From the NCBI GenBank assembly GCA_024226335.1, contig JAAELY010000545.1:74523-116163 (forward strand): 41,641 nucleotides of DNA, in the 5' to 3' direction. Both the position numbers and the translations under genes were made by a program. Positions 33,027 through 41,269 of this stretch are shown in pieces. The first letter of the stretch is position 1. Each line of letters begins with the position of its first letter. The notes under the pieces were generated by a model. That model was not told the DNA's origin. It searched no databases and was given only the letters and a program-made list of their open reading frames with translations. The stretch is from a bacterium (GTDB taxonomy: Bacteria > Myxococcota_A > UBA9160 > SZUA-336).

Positions 33027-33743
33027 CTAGTCTCCTGTTGGTTTACGCGAAGGCGTATAGGGTTGGTGGAAATACCATGCGATCGAACCGCCCTGACCAT
33101 CCTTGGTCAGTCGGCCATCGCTGAAAGCTTCACGGTCATCGATCAAGCCAATGGCCAGTAGCGTCCAGTCGCGCGCATCGGCCGTGTAGCGGACGTTCGC
33201 GCGCTCGGCGAAACCCTCGTTCACCCGGCAGGCGCCGTCATTGATCGTCACCGTCCAGACGCCGCCGCCCTTCCCTTTCAGGCGCAGCTCGTAGGTGATG
33301 CGTGCGTCCCGCGCGCGCTCCTCGCGTAGCAGGAAAGGCAGAGACTCGACGACGGTCGCAGCCGTGGTCTCGCGAAACGGACCGGAGCCCTTCATGAAGT
33401 TCTGCACCCACCACAGCGCCATCTCGCGAATCAGCGGCTCCAGTGAATGACCGCGCGGTGTCAGGGCGTAGAGGGAACGATTGCCCTGGGGGACCGACTC
33501 CACCAGCTCGCGCTCGGCGAGCTGACGAAGGCGCGTGCTGAGACTGCGCGGGCCGATGCCGGTGCGTTCGCGCAACTCCTGAAAGCCCCGCGCGCCCCCG
33601 AGAAGATGGCTCACCAGAACCAGGGTCCAGCGTTCACCGATCAAGTCGAGCGCGCGCCCGACCGGGTCGAAGAGCGGACCCGATTCCTCCAGCCCGTCGG
33701 CATCCTCCGTAACCGGAGGAGTCTTGGTGGGTTTCGAAGTCAT
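33027..33743 (-). CDS. HxlR-type regulator with C-terminal SCP2-like domain
   Basis: A 238-residue transcription factor. Residues about 25-110 are an HxlR winged helix-turn-helix: DLIGERWTLVLVSHLLGGARGFQEL, GIGPRSLSTRLRQLAERELV and YALTPRGHSLEPLI. Residues about 120-230 match an SCP2-like sterol/lipid-carrier domain (YELRLKGKGGGVWTVTINDG, then ARDWTLLAIGL). Family knowledge suggests DNA binding plus sensing of a lipid or acyl-CoA. It heads the dehydrogenase operon. A palindrome overlapping its probable -10 box points to autoregulation. Confidence 0.88.
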   Translation of the reverse strand: MTSKPTKTPPVTEDADGLEESGPLFDPVGRALDLIGERWTLVLVSHLLGGARGFQELRERTGIGPRSLSTRLRQLAERELVESVPQGNRSLYALTPRGHSLEPLIREMALWWVQNFMKGSGPFRETTAATVVESLPFLLREERARDARITYELRLKGKGGGVWTVTINDGACRVNEGFAERANVRYTADARDWTLLAIGLIDDREAFSDGRLTKDGQGGSIAWYFHQPYTPSRKPTGD

Positions 33744-33774
33744 ACTTCGAGACCGACTCTACGGAAATCGACAC

Positions 33775-33793
33775 CAGTATACAAATGATACTG
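33775..33793. promoter_or_regulatory. candidate operator/promoter of the lipid-catabolism locus
   Basis: CAGTAT (33775-33780) and ATACTG (33788-33793) form a 19-bp palindrome with a 7-bp spacer, between the divergent regulator and LLM genes. On the minus strand it contains TATACT (33781-33776), 5 of 6 to a -10 box, about 33 bases before the regulator ATG. A second small palindrome, ACTGACAGT, overlaps its right arm (33790-33798). Confidence 0.5.
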
Positions 33794-33931
33794 ACAGTCA
33801 TATCCCAAGAACCAGGACTCTCGAGAGGTCGGGAATCACGCGCTTTTTCAGACACTTGCAACCGACTCAGGCACCCGGACTGCTGGGGGAGTAAGATCGG
33901 AGAACCCGGCTGGAACCGGGCGGAGGAAGGC

Positions 33932-34840
33932 ATGAAAATCGGGATCGGCGCAGGCGCAGACGGGCGAATCGATCTGCTTCTCGGAGAGGCCCGGCGTGCG
34001 GAAGCCGACGGTTTCCAGGCACTCTGGATGCCCAATATCTTCGGACTCGACGCGATTGGGGCCCTGACCGTGGCGGGACACGAGACGAACCACATCGAAC
34101 TGGGCACGGGTGTCGTGCCGACCTACCCGCGCCACCCGATGGCCATGGCCCAGCAGGCCCTGACCGCGCAGGCCGCCTCGGGGGGACGCTTCGTTCTGGG
34201 CATCGGGTTGTCGCACAAGATCGTGATCGAAGACATGTTTGGCATGTCCTACGCGCGACCGGCGCGCCATATGCGCGAGTACCTCGAAGTCCTGTCCCCG
34301 CTATTGCACGGCGAAGGCGTGCAGTTCAAAGGTGAGGAGTACCGGGTTTCGGGGGCGCTTCAGGTGGCAAACGCACCTGCGGTATCGCTTCTGGTCGCGG
34401 CGCTCGGACCGCAGATGCTGCGTCTGGCGGGGAGACTCTCCGACGGAACGATCACCTGGATGACAGGACCCCGGACGCTCGAGAGTCACATCATCCCGAC
34501 GATTTCCAAGGCAGCCCAGGAAGCGGGCCGACCCGGACCGCGCATCGTCGCGGGCTTCCCGGTCGTGGTGACCGATGACGTCGACGCCGCGGGAGAAGCG
34601 GTAAACCGCACACTGCAGATCTACGGTCAACTGCCCTCCTACCGCGCCATGCTCGATCGCGAAGGCGCGCAGGGACCTGCCGACGTCGCGATCATGGGCA
34701 CGGCCGAACAGGTCAGATCACGTTTGATGCATTTGCGCGATATCGGCGTCACCGACCTGAATGCAGCCATCGTTCCGATCAACGGACGCAGCGAGCGAAC
34801 CATGGACCTGCTGACCGAACTAGCGAAGGAAGCCCGATGA
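33932..34840 (+). CDS. LLM-class (F420-type) oxidoreductase
   Basis: A 302-residue bacterial-luciferase-like TIM-barrel protein of the subgroup that commonly uses F420. MKIGIGAGADGRIDLLLGEA, GFQALWMPNIFGLDAI, IELGTGVVPTYPRHPMAMAQQ, GRFVLGIGLSHK and LAALGPQMLRLAGRLSDGTI-like segments are diagnostic of the group. The reaction is unknown. The ATG at 33932 has GGAGGAAGG upstream. A short hairpin (CCCGG 33905-33909 with CCGGG 33916-33920) precedes that site. The stop overlaps the start of the enoyl-CoA hydratase-like gene (ATGA). Confidence 0.93.
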   Translation: MKIGIGAGADGRIDLLLGEARRAEADGFQALWMPNIFGLDAIGALTVAGHETNHIELGTGVVPTYPRHPMAMAQQALTAQAASGGRFVLGIGLSHKIVIEDMFGMSYARPARHMREYLEVLSPLLHGEGVQFKGEEYRVSGALQVANAPAVSLLVAALGPQMLRLAGRLSDGTITWMTGPRTLESHIIPTISKAAQEAGRPGPRIVAGFPVVVTDDVDAAGEAVNRTLQIYGQLPSYRAMLDREGAQGPADVAIMGTAEQVRSRLMHLRDIGVTDLNAAIVPINGRSERTMDLLTELAKEAR

Positions 34841-35634
34841 GCGAACCCGCCGTCCTTTTCGAAGCCAAAGACCATATCGCCGAGATCACGCTGAACCGGC
34901 CGGAAAACCGCAACAGCATGACCAATGACGTCCTGGAAGGTCTGCGCGAAAGCGTCGAGCGAGTTCGCCAGGACCCCGATGTGCGCTGCGTGATCATCAC
35001 CGGTCGAGGAAAGAGCTTCTGCGCCGGTGCGGATTTCAAGAGCGGGGTGCAACGCGATGACGGGAGCGCCGCGGAGTTTCGCTCTCCCAATGAACGCTCC
35101 TTCGCCATGTACTCCCCCTTCCTTTCGATCCTGGACATCGAAGTTCCCACGATTGCCGCGATGCAGGGGCACGCAATCGGCGGTGGGCTCGGACTCGCAA
35201 TCGTCTGCGATATCCGTGTGGCAAACCGCGATTCCAAGTACGGCGCCAACTTCACCCGCCTGGGTCTGCATCCGGGCATGGCCTGCACCTACATCCTGCC
35301 GCGACTCGTGGGCCTGCCGCGCGCTGCAGAACTGCTCTTCGCCGGACGCATCATCGAAGGCAGCGAAGCCGCCGAGCAGGGACTTGCAAACTACGCCGTA
35401 GCGGGTGACGAAGTGCTCGAGAAGTCGCGGGAACTGGCGCGAGAGATCGCGAGTGCGGCGCCGATCGCCGTGCGCTGGACCAAGCGCTCGCTGTACCGCG
35501 GCATCGATTGGGATCCGCGCACTGCGGCCGAGCACGAGGCACACGCACAATCGCGCACGATCGAGACCGAGGACTCCAAGGAGGGCATTCAGGCACTCCT
35601 CGAAAAGCGCGCACCGGTCTTCAAGGGGCGCTAG
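34837..35634 (+). CDS. enoyl-CoA hydratase/isomerase family protein
   Basis: A 265-residue crotonase-fold protein. The CoA-binding and oxyanion regions are clear: RPENRNSMTN, GRGKSFCAGADFK and the GHAIGGGLGLAIVCDIRVA block. Aligned with rat mitochondrial hydratase, Glu164 is kept (E165 in RAAELLFAG), but Glu144 is replaced by F139 in YGANFTRLGLHPG. It may therefore be an isomerase, hydrolase or another crotonase activity rather than a classical hydratase. It is coupled to the LLM gene by ATGA overlap and followed 8 bp later by the ABC1 kinase gene. Confidence 0.92.
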   Translation: MSEPAVLFEAKDHIAEITLNRPENRNSMTNDVLEGLRESVERVRQDPDVRCVIITGRGKSFCAGADFKSGVQRDDGSAAEFRSPNERSFAMYSPFLSILDIEVPTIAAMQGHAIGGGLGLAIVCDIRVANRDSKYGANFTRLGLHPGMACTYILPRLVGLPRAAELLFAGRIIEGSEAAEQGLANYAVAGDEVLEKSRELAREIASAAPIAVRWTKRSLYRGIDWDPRTAAEHEAHAQSRTIETEDSKEGIQALLEKRAPVFKGR

Positions 35635-35642
35635 CGGAACGA

Positions 35643-36971
35643 ATGGGCGCAACGGACGACAGGAAGCGGCGCTCGGCTCGCGTGCCCGAAGGACGTGCGG
35701 AGCGCATTGCGAAGCTGGGTTCGATGCTCGCGGGCATGGCGGGCGAATCCGCACTCGAAGTCCTGCGCCGCGCGACGGGATCCGGGGAAGAGGACACCTC
35801 CGTCCTGTTGACCAAGGCGAACGCCGAACGACTCGTCGATACCCTGGCCGATCTGCGGGGCGCCGCCATGAAGCTGGGCCAGCTCCTCTCGCTTCAGGGC
35901 GACGATGTATTGCCCGCGCGACTGCAGGAGATCCTGGCAGGTCTGCAAAACCAGGCGCACTTCATGCCAGAAACACAGGTGCGTGAGGTACTCGTAAACG
36001 AACTCGGACGCGACTGGGACAAACACTTCGCCGAGTTCGACTTCGAGCCCCTGGCGGCCGCTTCGATCGGACAAGTACACGCAGCCGAGTCCGCGGACGG
36101 CCGCGACATAGTCGTGAAGCTGCAGTACCCCGGCGTCGAGAAGAGTATCGACAGCGACGTCGACAACCTGGCGCTGAGTCTGCGCATGCTGCGCCTGATT
36201 CCGGCTGCAATCGACGTGGATGCGCTGGTTCCTGAACTCAAACGCGGCCTGAGAGAAGAGGCCGACTACAAGCGCGAGGCCGAGAACACCGAAGCCTATC
36301 GCGCGCTGGTCGGTGACGATCCGAGCGTACTCGTACCGCGCGTGCACGCCGATCTGTCGACACAGAGACTCTTGACCAGCGAACGCGTGCGCGCTCTGCC
36401 GATCGAAGACCTGCGCTCCCCCGAGCACACGCGCGAACGCCGCGATCGCATCGGCGAGCGACTCCTGCGTCTCGTCTTCCAGGAGCTTTTCGATTTCCGC
36501 CTGATGCAGACGGATCCGAATTTCGGCAACTATCTGTACGAGCCCAAGCACGAGCGCGTGGCCCTGCTCGACTTCGGCGCCGTGCGCCGACTCTCGAGTG
36601 AATTCACCGACGCCTATCGCGAACTGGTCCTGGCGACGATCGAACGCGACGGCCCAAAGGCAGTTCAGATCGGCGAGCAGATCGGCTTCCTGCGCGGAGA
36701 CGAGGGCGTCGACGCGCGCGCGGCCTTCGTCGATCTATGCGAACAGGTGGCCGAACCCCTGCGGGGCAAGGGAATCTACGACTTCGGCGATTCGGATCTG
36801 CCACGCCGCGTCCGCGAACTGGGCTTGCAGGCGTACACGGAGCGCGGACTCCCGCAGCCACCCGCCGAACTGCTCTTCGTGCACCGCAAGATCGCAGGCA
36901 GCTATCTGCTGCTCGCGCACATCGGATCGCGCGTCAACTGCGAACGACTCGCGCGCAACTGCCTGGCGTGA
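35643..36971 (+). CDS. ABC1/AarF/UbiB-family atypical kinase
   Basis: A 442-residue member of the ABC1 family, linked to ubiquinone biosynthesis and lipid homeostasis. Family motifs: KLGQ (77-80, KxGQ motif), the alanine-rich nucleotide loop AAASIGQVHAA (138-148), the lysine of VVKLQYPGV (K159), TDPNFGN (290-296) and LLDFGAVRRL with D310. No transmembrane tail is evident, unlike UbiB. The ATG at 35643 sits 8 bp after the hydratase stop, with only a weak ribosome-binding site. Its stop overlaps the Tag start (GTGA). Confidence 0.93.
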   Translation: MGATDDRKRRSARVPEGRAERIAKLGSMLAGMAGESALEVLRRATGSGEEDTSVLLTKANAERLVDTLADLRGAAMKLGQLLSLQGDDVLPARLQEILAGLQNQAHFMPETQVREVLVNELGRDWDKHFAEFDFEPLAAASIGQVHAAESADGRDIVVKLQYPGVEKSIDSDVDNLALSLRMLRLIPAAIDVDALVPELKRGLREEADYKREAENTEAYRALVGDDPSVLVPRVHADLSTQRLLTSERVRALPIEDLRSPEHTRERRDRIGERLLRLVFQELFDFRLMQTDPNFGNYLYEPKHERVALLDFGAVRRLSSEFTDAYRELVLATIERDGPKAVQIGEQIGFLRGDEGVDARAAFVDLCEQVAEPLRGKGIYDFGDSDLPRRVRELGLQAYTERGLPQPPAELLFVHRKIAGSYLLLAHIGSRVNCERLARNCLA

Positions 36972-37531
36972 AGGACGAGAAGCGCTGTGCCTGGGCGGGT
37001 TCGGATCCGCTCTATCTGGACTACCACGACCGGGAATGGGGAGTGCCGACTCACGATGACCGCACGCTCTTCGAGTTCCTGATCCTCGAAGGAGCACAGG
37101 CCGGACTGTCCTGGATCACGATCTTGAAGAAGCGCGAGAACTACCGAAAGGCTTTCGCCGACTTCGATCCCGCAAGGATCGCACGCTTCTCCAAAGAACG
37201 ACGCGCCAGGCTGCTGCTGAACGAAGGAATCGTGCGCAACCGCCTGAAGGTGGAATCCGCGGTACTGAACGCGCGGGCGTTCCTGAAGGTCCAAAAAGAG
37301 TTTGGGAGTTTCGATGCGTACATCTGGCGCTTCGTCGACGGCGAACCCAAGAAGAACCGCTTCCGCCGCCAGGGCGATGTTCCGGCCAAGACCCAGCAGA
37401 GCGAACAGATGAGCCGCGATCTGAAGAAGCGCGGCTTCAAGTTCGTGGGCTCGACGATCTGTTATGCCTATATGCAGTCCATGGGACTGGTCAACGATCA
37501 CCTGACCAGTTGCTTCCGCTACGATGTTTGA
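36968..37531 (+). CDS. tag: DNA-3-methyladenine glycosylase I
   Basis: A 187-residue base-excision-repair enzyme removing 3-methyladenine from alkylated DNA. The zinc-snap ligands C7, H20, H178 and C182 and the catalytic Glu (E41, in ILEGAQAGLSW) match E. coli C4, H17, H175, C179 and E38. YHDREWGVPTHDD, GSTICYAYMQSMGLVNDH and the terminal TSC motif are typical. It starts with GTG overlapping the ABC1 stop, so it is translationally coupled. The 84 bp after its stop hold a 10-bp CGTTCGAACG palindrome (37551-37560) and nothing else I recognise. Confidence 0.96.
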   Translation: MKDEKRCAWAGSDPLYLDYHDREWGVPTHDDRTLFEFLILEGAQAGLSWITILKKRENYRKAFADFDPARIARFSKERRARLLLNEGIVRNRLKVESAVLNARAFLKVQKEFGSFDAYIWRFVDGEPKKNRFRRQGDVPAKTQQSEQMSRDLKKRGFKFVGSTICYAYMQSMGLVNDHLTSCFRYDV

Positions 37532-37615
37532 CCGGTTCTAATACTCATCGCGTTCGAACGGAGCGACAATCAGGCGCAGGCAGCGGCGCGAATCATCCCC
37601 AGGAATCGAAGACGC

Positions 37616-38056
37616 TCATTTCTCGAACTTGGCTTCGCACCTTGGAGCGCTCACATCCATCACATCACATGTAATCGAGAGGTTCGCTCGCGCCGACTCG
37701 TGATGACTCGACCACGCGAGGACCCACTCGTCCTCATCGGGAAAGCAGACCGAGACCGATTGCTCGCGATCCGTGAGAACTCCGAGTCTGGCGGCATGCG
37801 ATACTCCCGCGACCCCTCTGCTGTCGGCCGTAAGATCGTACGCGTCTCCATCGCACGTGGCGCCCTGATCGATGAGGATCCGCAACGGGGTACCGCCGAG
37901 TGGATTGCCAGCTGAGAGCGCTTCAACGGCGATCTCCTGATGATGGGGACGACCGTCGAAGGTGAGCGCGGCCACTACGATGAGAAGCGGAATCACACCG
38001 AACACTACGAAGATGGCCAGCGAGCCGTGGCCGGCCGTCTCGTGTACGGACATCAT
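37616..38056 (-). CDS. single-pass exported or membrane protein, unknown
   Basis: A 146-residue protein I do not recognise. A hydrophobic segment (about residues 13-32, LAIFVVFGVIPLLIVVAAL) after a short polar N-terminus suggests a signal anchor. The remainder would lie in the periplasm and contains four cysteines (C68, C104, C130, C140), which could form two disulfides. The sequence is polar and balanced as in a folded domain, without repeats. Two adjacent ATGs (38056, 38053) could serve as start. It is isolated between tag and a methyltransferase gene. Confidence 0.6.
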   Translation of the reverse strand: MMSVHETAGHGSLAIFVVFGVIPLLIVVAALTFDGRPHHQEIAVEALSAGNPLGGTPLRILIDQGATCDGDAYDLTADSRGVAGVSHAARLGVLTDREQSVSVCFPDEDEWVLAWSSHHESARANLSITCDVMDVSAPRCEAKFEK

Positions 38057-38280
38057 GAATTCTCGCCGCCTTTCTGCCGAGTTCCCGTCGATCGGTGGCC
38101 CTTCGTCGAACCGCCCCTGACTTCTGGCGATCCACTATACCCTGTCGACCGCCTCGATTCGGTAGCGGACCAGATGGAGTATGAAAGCAGCGAATGGTGC
38201 AGCGAGACGATCCTGCTAGCCTTCCGGGCGAGATCGATGTTCCGGCAGACGACCCAAGCGGTCGAAACAAGGATGTAAGC

Positions 38281-39018
38281 GTGACCGAGGTCCGGTTCGA
38301 CGAAAAGATTGCTGCACGCTACGACGAGGACTCGCCCCATATGTACCGACCCGAGGTGCTCACTCCGGCGGTCGACTTCCTCGAGGAACTGGCCGGCGGC
38401 GGTGCCGCTCTCGAGTTCGGAGTCGGCACCGGACGAATCGCTCTGCCGCTCAGCGAACGCGGCGTACCCGTGCACGGTATCGACATCTCCGAGCCGATGC
38501 TCGAACAGCTCCGCGCAAAACCGGGTTCGGAGCGGGTCGCGGTCACGGCCGGGGACATCGCACGAACACGGGTCGAAGGCAGTTTCCAGCTCGTCTACCT
38601 GGCGTTCAATACGATCACCAATCTGATCACGCAGGACGAGCAGGTGGCCTGCTTCCAGAACGCGGCCGACTCCCTCGAACCCGGCGGATGCTTCGTCATC
38701 GAAGTCTTCATCCCCGAACTGCGTCGTGTGCCGCCGGGAGAACGCGTGCGAGCGTTCGATGTGGGTCGCACCCACCTCGGCTTCGACGAGTACACCGATT
38801 TCGCGGGCCAGATCCTGTACTCGCACCACTACTGGGTCGACGACGGCGCCCTCCGGACCTTCTCGGCGCCCTACCGTTACGTCTGGCCCTCGGAACTCGA
38901 CCTGATGGCGCGCCTCGCCGGCCTGACTCTGCGAGAACGCTGGGCCGACTGGAACCGCGAGCCTTCCAGCGACGAGAGCAAATCCCACGTTTCGGTCTGG
39001 GAGAAGACGGGGAAGTAG
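38281..39018 (+). CDS. class I SAM-dependent methyltransferase
   Basis: A 245-residue methyltransferase. Motif I, LEFGVGTGRIALPL, is followed by VHGIDISEPMLEQL, GDIARTRVEGSFQLVYLAFNT and LEPGGCFVIEVFIPE, so the Rossmann core is complete. YVWPSELDLMARLAGL near the end is common in this small-molecule subgroup. The substrate is unknown. I choose the GTG at 38281 because homology begins there (VTEVRFDEKIAARYD). An in-frame ATG at 38194 would add 29 low-complexity residues. The 224 bp before the gene hold no clear promoter. Confidence 0.88.
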   Translation: MTEVRFDEKIAARYDEDSPHMYRPEVLTPAVDFLEELAGGGAALEFGVGTGRIALPLSERGVPVHGIDISEPMLEQLRAKPGSERVAVTAGDIARTRVEGSFQLVYLAFNTITNLITQDEQVACFQNAADSLEPGGCFVIEVFIPELRRVPPGERVRAFDVGRTHLGFDEYTDFAGQILYSHHYWVDDGALRTFSAPYRYVWPSELDLMARLAGLTLRERWADWNREPSSDESKSHVSVWEKTGK

Positions 39019-39067
39019 CTCGCCGGTCCAGGATTCGCCCACCGCGGAATCCGAGACACGACAGCGT

Positions 39068-39784
39068 CTACCAGACGCCTGGGACCAAACGGAAGCGAAC
39101 CCGGGCCGCGTACTCTGCGTAGCCGGGGAGTTCGGCACGAAGCGTGCGATCCTCGAGCGCCGTGCGAATCACGAGCAAGAGGACCGCGAGCATGGCCGGA
39201 ACGAAAGACGAGGTCGACCCGAGCATGAGCGGCGTCGAGATCATCCAGGCCGCGAAACCCACGTAGCCGGGGTGGCGCATATAGGCGTAGGGCCCGGTGT
39301 CGATCACGTGATGCCCTTGTTCCGTCTGGATGCGCACCGTCTTTTCAAAGAACGGATTCACGACCATGGACCAGATGGCCAGGGCCCATCCGGGGACGAA
39401 GAAGGCGAGGCCCAGCAGCCACTCGACCCCTGGCGCGCTGGCCTCTCCACTGCGCAGATCCTGTACTGCGACGATATAGACTGCGATCACCGCGGGACCG
39501 AACAGCAACAACCACACCACATCCCAGGACTTCGTCCCCTTGCCCGCACCCAGGCGGGCACGGCGTCGGATCAGCTCGGGGTTCCAGAGCAACACGCACA
39601 CCAGGTTGACAATATAGGTCGCCACGATGATCCCCACGTAGATCCAACCGAGCGTCCACTCCAACCGCGGAGCCATCAGGAAGATGAACCCGGCCAAACC
39701 GATGACTACGGCCGCTACAGCCAGCATGACGAAGGCGGATGGGCCCGAAGCCCGGGAGTCGGTGCGCGTCTCGGTGTCAGCCAT
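39068..39784 (-). CDS. isoprenylcysteine carboxyl methyltransferase-like membrane protein
   Basis: A 238-residue inner-membrane protein with about six hydrophobic segments. It carries the ICMT/phospholipid-methyltransferase C-terminal pattern GPYAYMRHPGYVGF (R170-H171-P172) and LEDRTLRAELPGYAEYAARV. These residues bind SAM and the acceptor in the family. Bacterial members methylate unknown lipid or isoprenoid acceptors, and annotation as NnrU-like is possible. The ATG at 39784 has GAGGAGGG just upstream. It may be the last gene of a leftward group with the MOSC and sulfotransferase genes. Confidence 0.9.
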   Translation of the reverse strand: MADTETRTDSRASGPSAFVMLAVAAVVIGLAGFIFLMAPRLEWTLGWIYVGIIVATYIVNLVCVLLWNPELIRRRARLGAGKGTKSWDVVWLLLFGPAVIAVYIVAVQDLRSGEASAPGVEWLLGLAFFVPGWALAIWSMVVNPFFEKTVRIQTEQGHHVIDTGPYAYMRHPGYVGFAAWMISTPLMLGSTSSFVPAMLAVLLLVIRTALEDRTLRAELPGYAEYAARVRFRLVPGVW

Positions 39785-39833
39785 TTCGTGTCCCTCCTCG
39801 TCTCTCAAATGCGCCATCGCAGGTCGATGTGAA

Positions 39834-40379
39834 CTAGACGGGTCCCAGCGGGTGTGGCGGTCCGGGCGGCACTCCGATCGCAATCGCATCACCGGCATGC
39901 ACGACACCCCCAATCAAAACTACACCCATTACTCCGGCCTTCCGTACCACGATGCCGGTTGCGTCTTTGGACAGGACGTGTTTCAGCAACCCCACCTGAT
40001 ACCTCTCGATCTGCAGGCAGGGGTTCCGAAGACCCGTGACGGCAACGAGGGCATCAGAGCCGAGCTTGAGCACGGCGCCCGTTGGCAGGTTCAGGAGGTC
40101 GACGCCTCGCGTGGTGATGTTCTCCCCGAGATCTCCGGGTTTCACCACATGACCTTGAAGGCCGAGTTCGGAGTGCAGCTCTGCGTGCATCAAGTGGACC
40201 TGACGAAGATTCGGCTGGGATGGATCGACGCTGACACGGGACTGATGCTGAACTCGAGCCCCACAATGCGCGTCCCCGGCTACTCCCAACCCAGCAACGA
40301 GTTCGATTCCGCCCGACACGGCTTTACTGAAAGAGTGGCCCGTAGACTTGTGTACCGCCATGACCGTTGGACTGCTCAT
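39834..40379 (-). CDS. MOSC-domain protein
   Basis: A 181-residue MOSC-fold protein, related to the C-terminal domain of molybdenum-cofactor sulfurase. The domain runs almost the whole length: GVAGDAHCGARVQHQSR, RQVHLMHAEL, PGDLGENITTRGVDL and the conserved cysteine C121 in TGLRNPCLQIERY. Members use a cysteine persulfide or bind the molybdenum cofactor. The partner enzyme is unknown. No clear ribosome-binding site is seen before the ATG. Confidence 0.93.
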   Translation of the reverse strand: MSSPTVMAVHKSTGHSFSKAVSGGIELVAGLGVAGDAHCGARVQHQSRVSVDPSQPNLRQVHLMHAELHSELGLQGHVVKPGDLGENITTRGVDLLNLPTGAVLKLGSDALVAVTGLRNPCLQIERYQVGLLKHVLSKDATGIVVRKAGVMGVVLIGGVVHAGDAIAIGVPPGPPHPLGPV

Positions 40380-40403
40380 GAAAGCGGGAAATCCATTGCA
40401 GAT

Positions 40404-41174
40404 TCAAACTTGGGGCTCGAAGACACCTTCATCAGGCAGAAGATACCCGAATGCGCCGGCTCCACTACGAACGATGGGCACAATCTGGCGAAGCTCATCA
40501 TTCCCAAGGTTCTCCTTCCATCGCCCGAGCCGGTGAATATGATCCGGGCGCGAGTAATATCGAGAGGTCTTGGCCTCTTTGAAATTCTCGTTATTCGTAT
40601 CCTGAACTCTCTCAGACCAGGTAGCGATCCCGGTAGCATTAGCGGCTCGATCTGCTCCAACGTCGGCACAAATCCTCGCCGCGAAGTCACGCGGGTTTGT
40701 GAGCATCTCTTCGAATTGGCAGACCTCGACCAGATCGCTTACCTGGCCGTATCCAACCGAATTGATGTAACTCCAGTGGTGAGCGCAGCGCTCGACAACT
40801 GAGCGTTTCAACCAGTTCTTCCAGTCCGGTGGCCGTGGGTGATGCCCCCAGTTGTCTGCAATTCCGACTCGGAGCGATGCGATTGCGTCGAGTGGATGCC
40901 GTACTTGCCAATAGATCTTCACCGGCTTCGGCAACAACGCCAGCATCGCATCGAGGGGGAAAGAAAGCCCAGGTGTCGACTGAAACTCGTCGCACTCCTT
41001 GGGCACCTTGATGGCAACCGGTGTCGAGAAGGATAGTGCGGCGACGTCGGCGAACGATGGTTCGCTGTAGTAGGTATATGCACCAAGATGCTCGAAGAGC
41101 TCGCTGAAGATCGACGTGCCGCTCCGACCACACCCCAAAATGAGAACATGGCTATACACAGTCCACTGCCGCAT
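40404..41174 (-). CDS. sulfotransferase family protein
   Basis: A 256-residue PAPS-dependent sulfotransferase-like protein. The 5'-phosphosulfate loop is LILGCGRSGTSIFSELF (G14-S21 region), and the 3'-phosphate site is YWQVRHPLDAIASL. A C-terminal HRLGRWKENLG segment resembles the PAPS-binding tail. The acceptor is unknown. The ATG at 41174 puts the loop near the N-terminus as usual; a TTG at 41258 would add 28 residues. The gene and its right neighbour are poorer in G+C than the rest of the window, suggesting transfer or weak selection. Confidence 0.85.
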   Translation of the reverse strand: MRQWTVYSHVLILGCGRSGTSIFSELFEHLGAYTYYSEPSFADVAALSFSTPVAIKVPKECDEFQSTPGLSFPLDAMLALLPKPVKIYWQVRHPLDAIASLRVGIADNWGHHPRPPDWKNWLKRSVVERCAHHWSYINSVGYGQVSDLVEVCQFEEMLTNPRDFAARICADVGADRAANATGIATWSERVQDTNNENFKEAKTSRYYSRPDHIHRLGRWKENLGNDELRQIVPIVRSGAGAFGYLLPDEGVFEPQV

Positions 41175-41269
41175 AACGGATCGGCAATAACCGGCGCTGA
41201 GTAGCGCCGCCGAGATCGCCGAGCCTGTAAAGGTTGATGGACAATGGTACAGCGGCAATTGGAACCAGG

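Noticed and set aside
34639-35754. 371-codon minus-strand frame across the LLM and crotonase genes
   Set aside because: Antisense to two well-supported, overlapping genes; no recognisable motif.
37551-37560. CGTTCGAACG palindrome after tag, considered as a LexA-like site or tRNA T-loop
   Set aside because: It lacks the full spacing of known LexA boxes and no cloverleaf can be folded around it; it also lies downstream of the repair gene, not upstream.
38053-39138. Long open frame (361 codons) on the minus strand across the methyltransferase
   Set aside because: It lies antisense to a gene with clear SAM motifs and shows no recognisable domain. Long antisense frames are expected in GC-rich coding DNA.
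39684-40802. 372-codon plus-strand frame across the MOSC and sulfotransferase genes
   Set aside because: The opposite strand carries clear MOSC and PAPS-binding motifs; the plus-strand product looks like random antisense protein.
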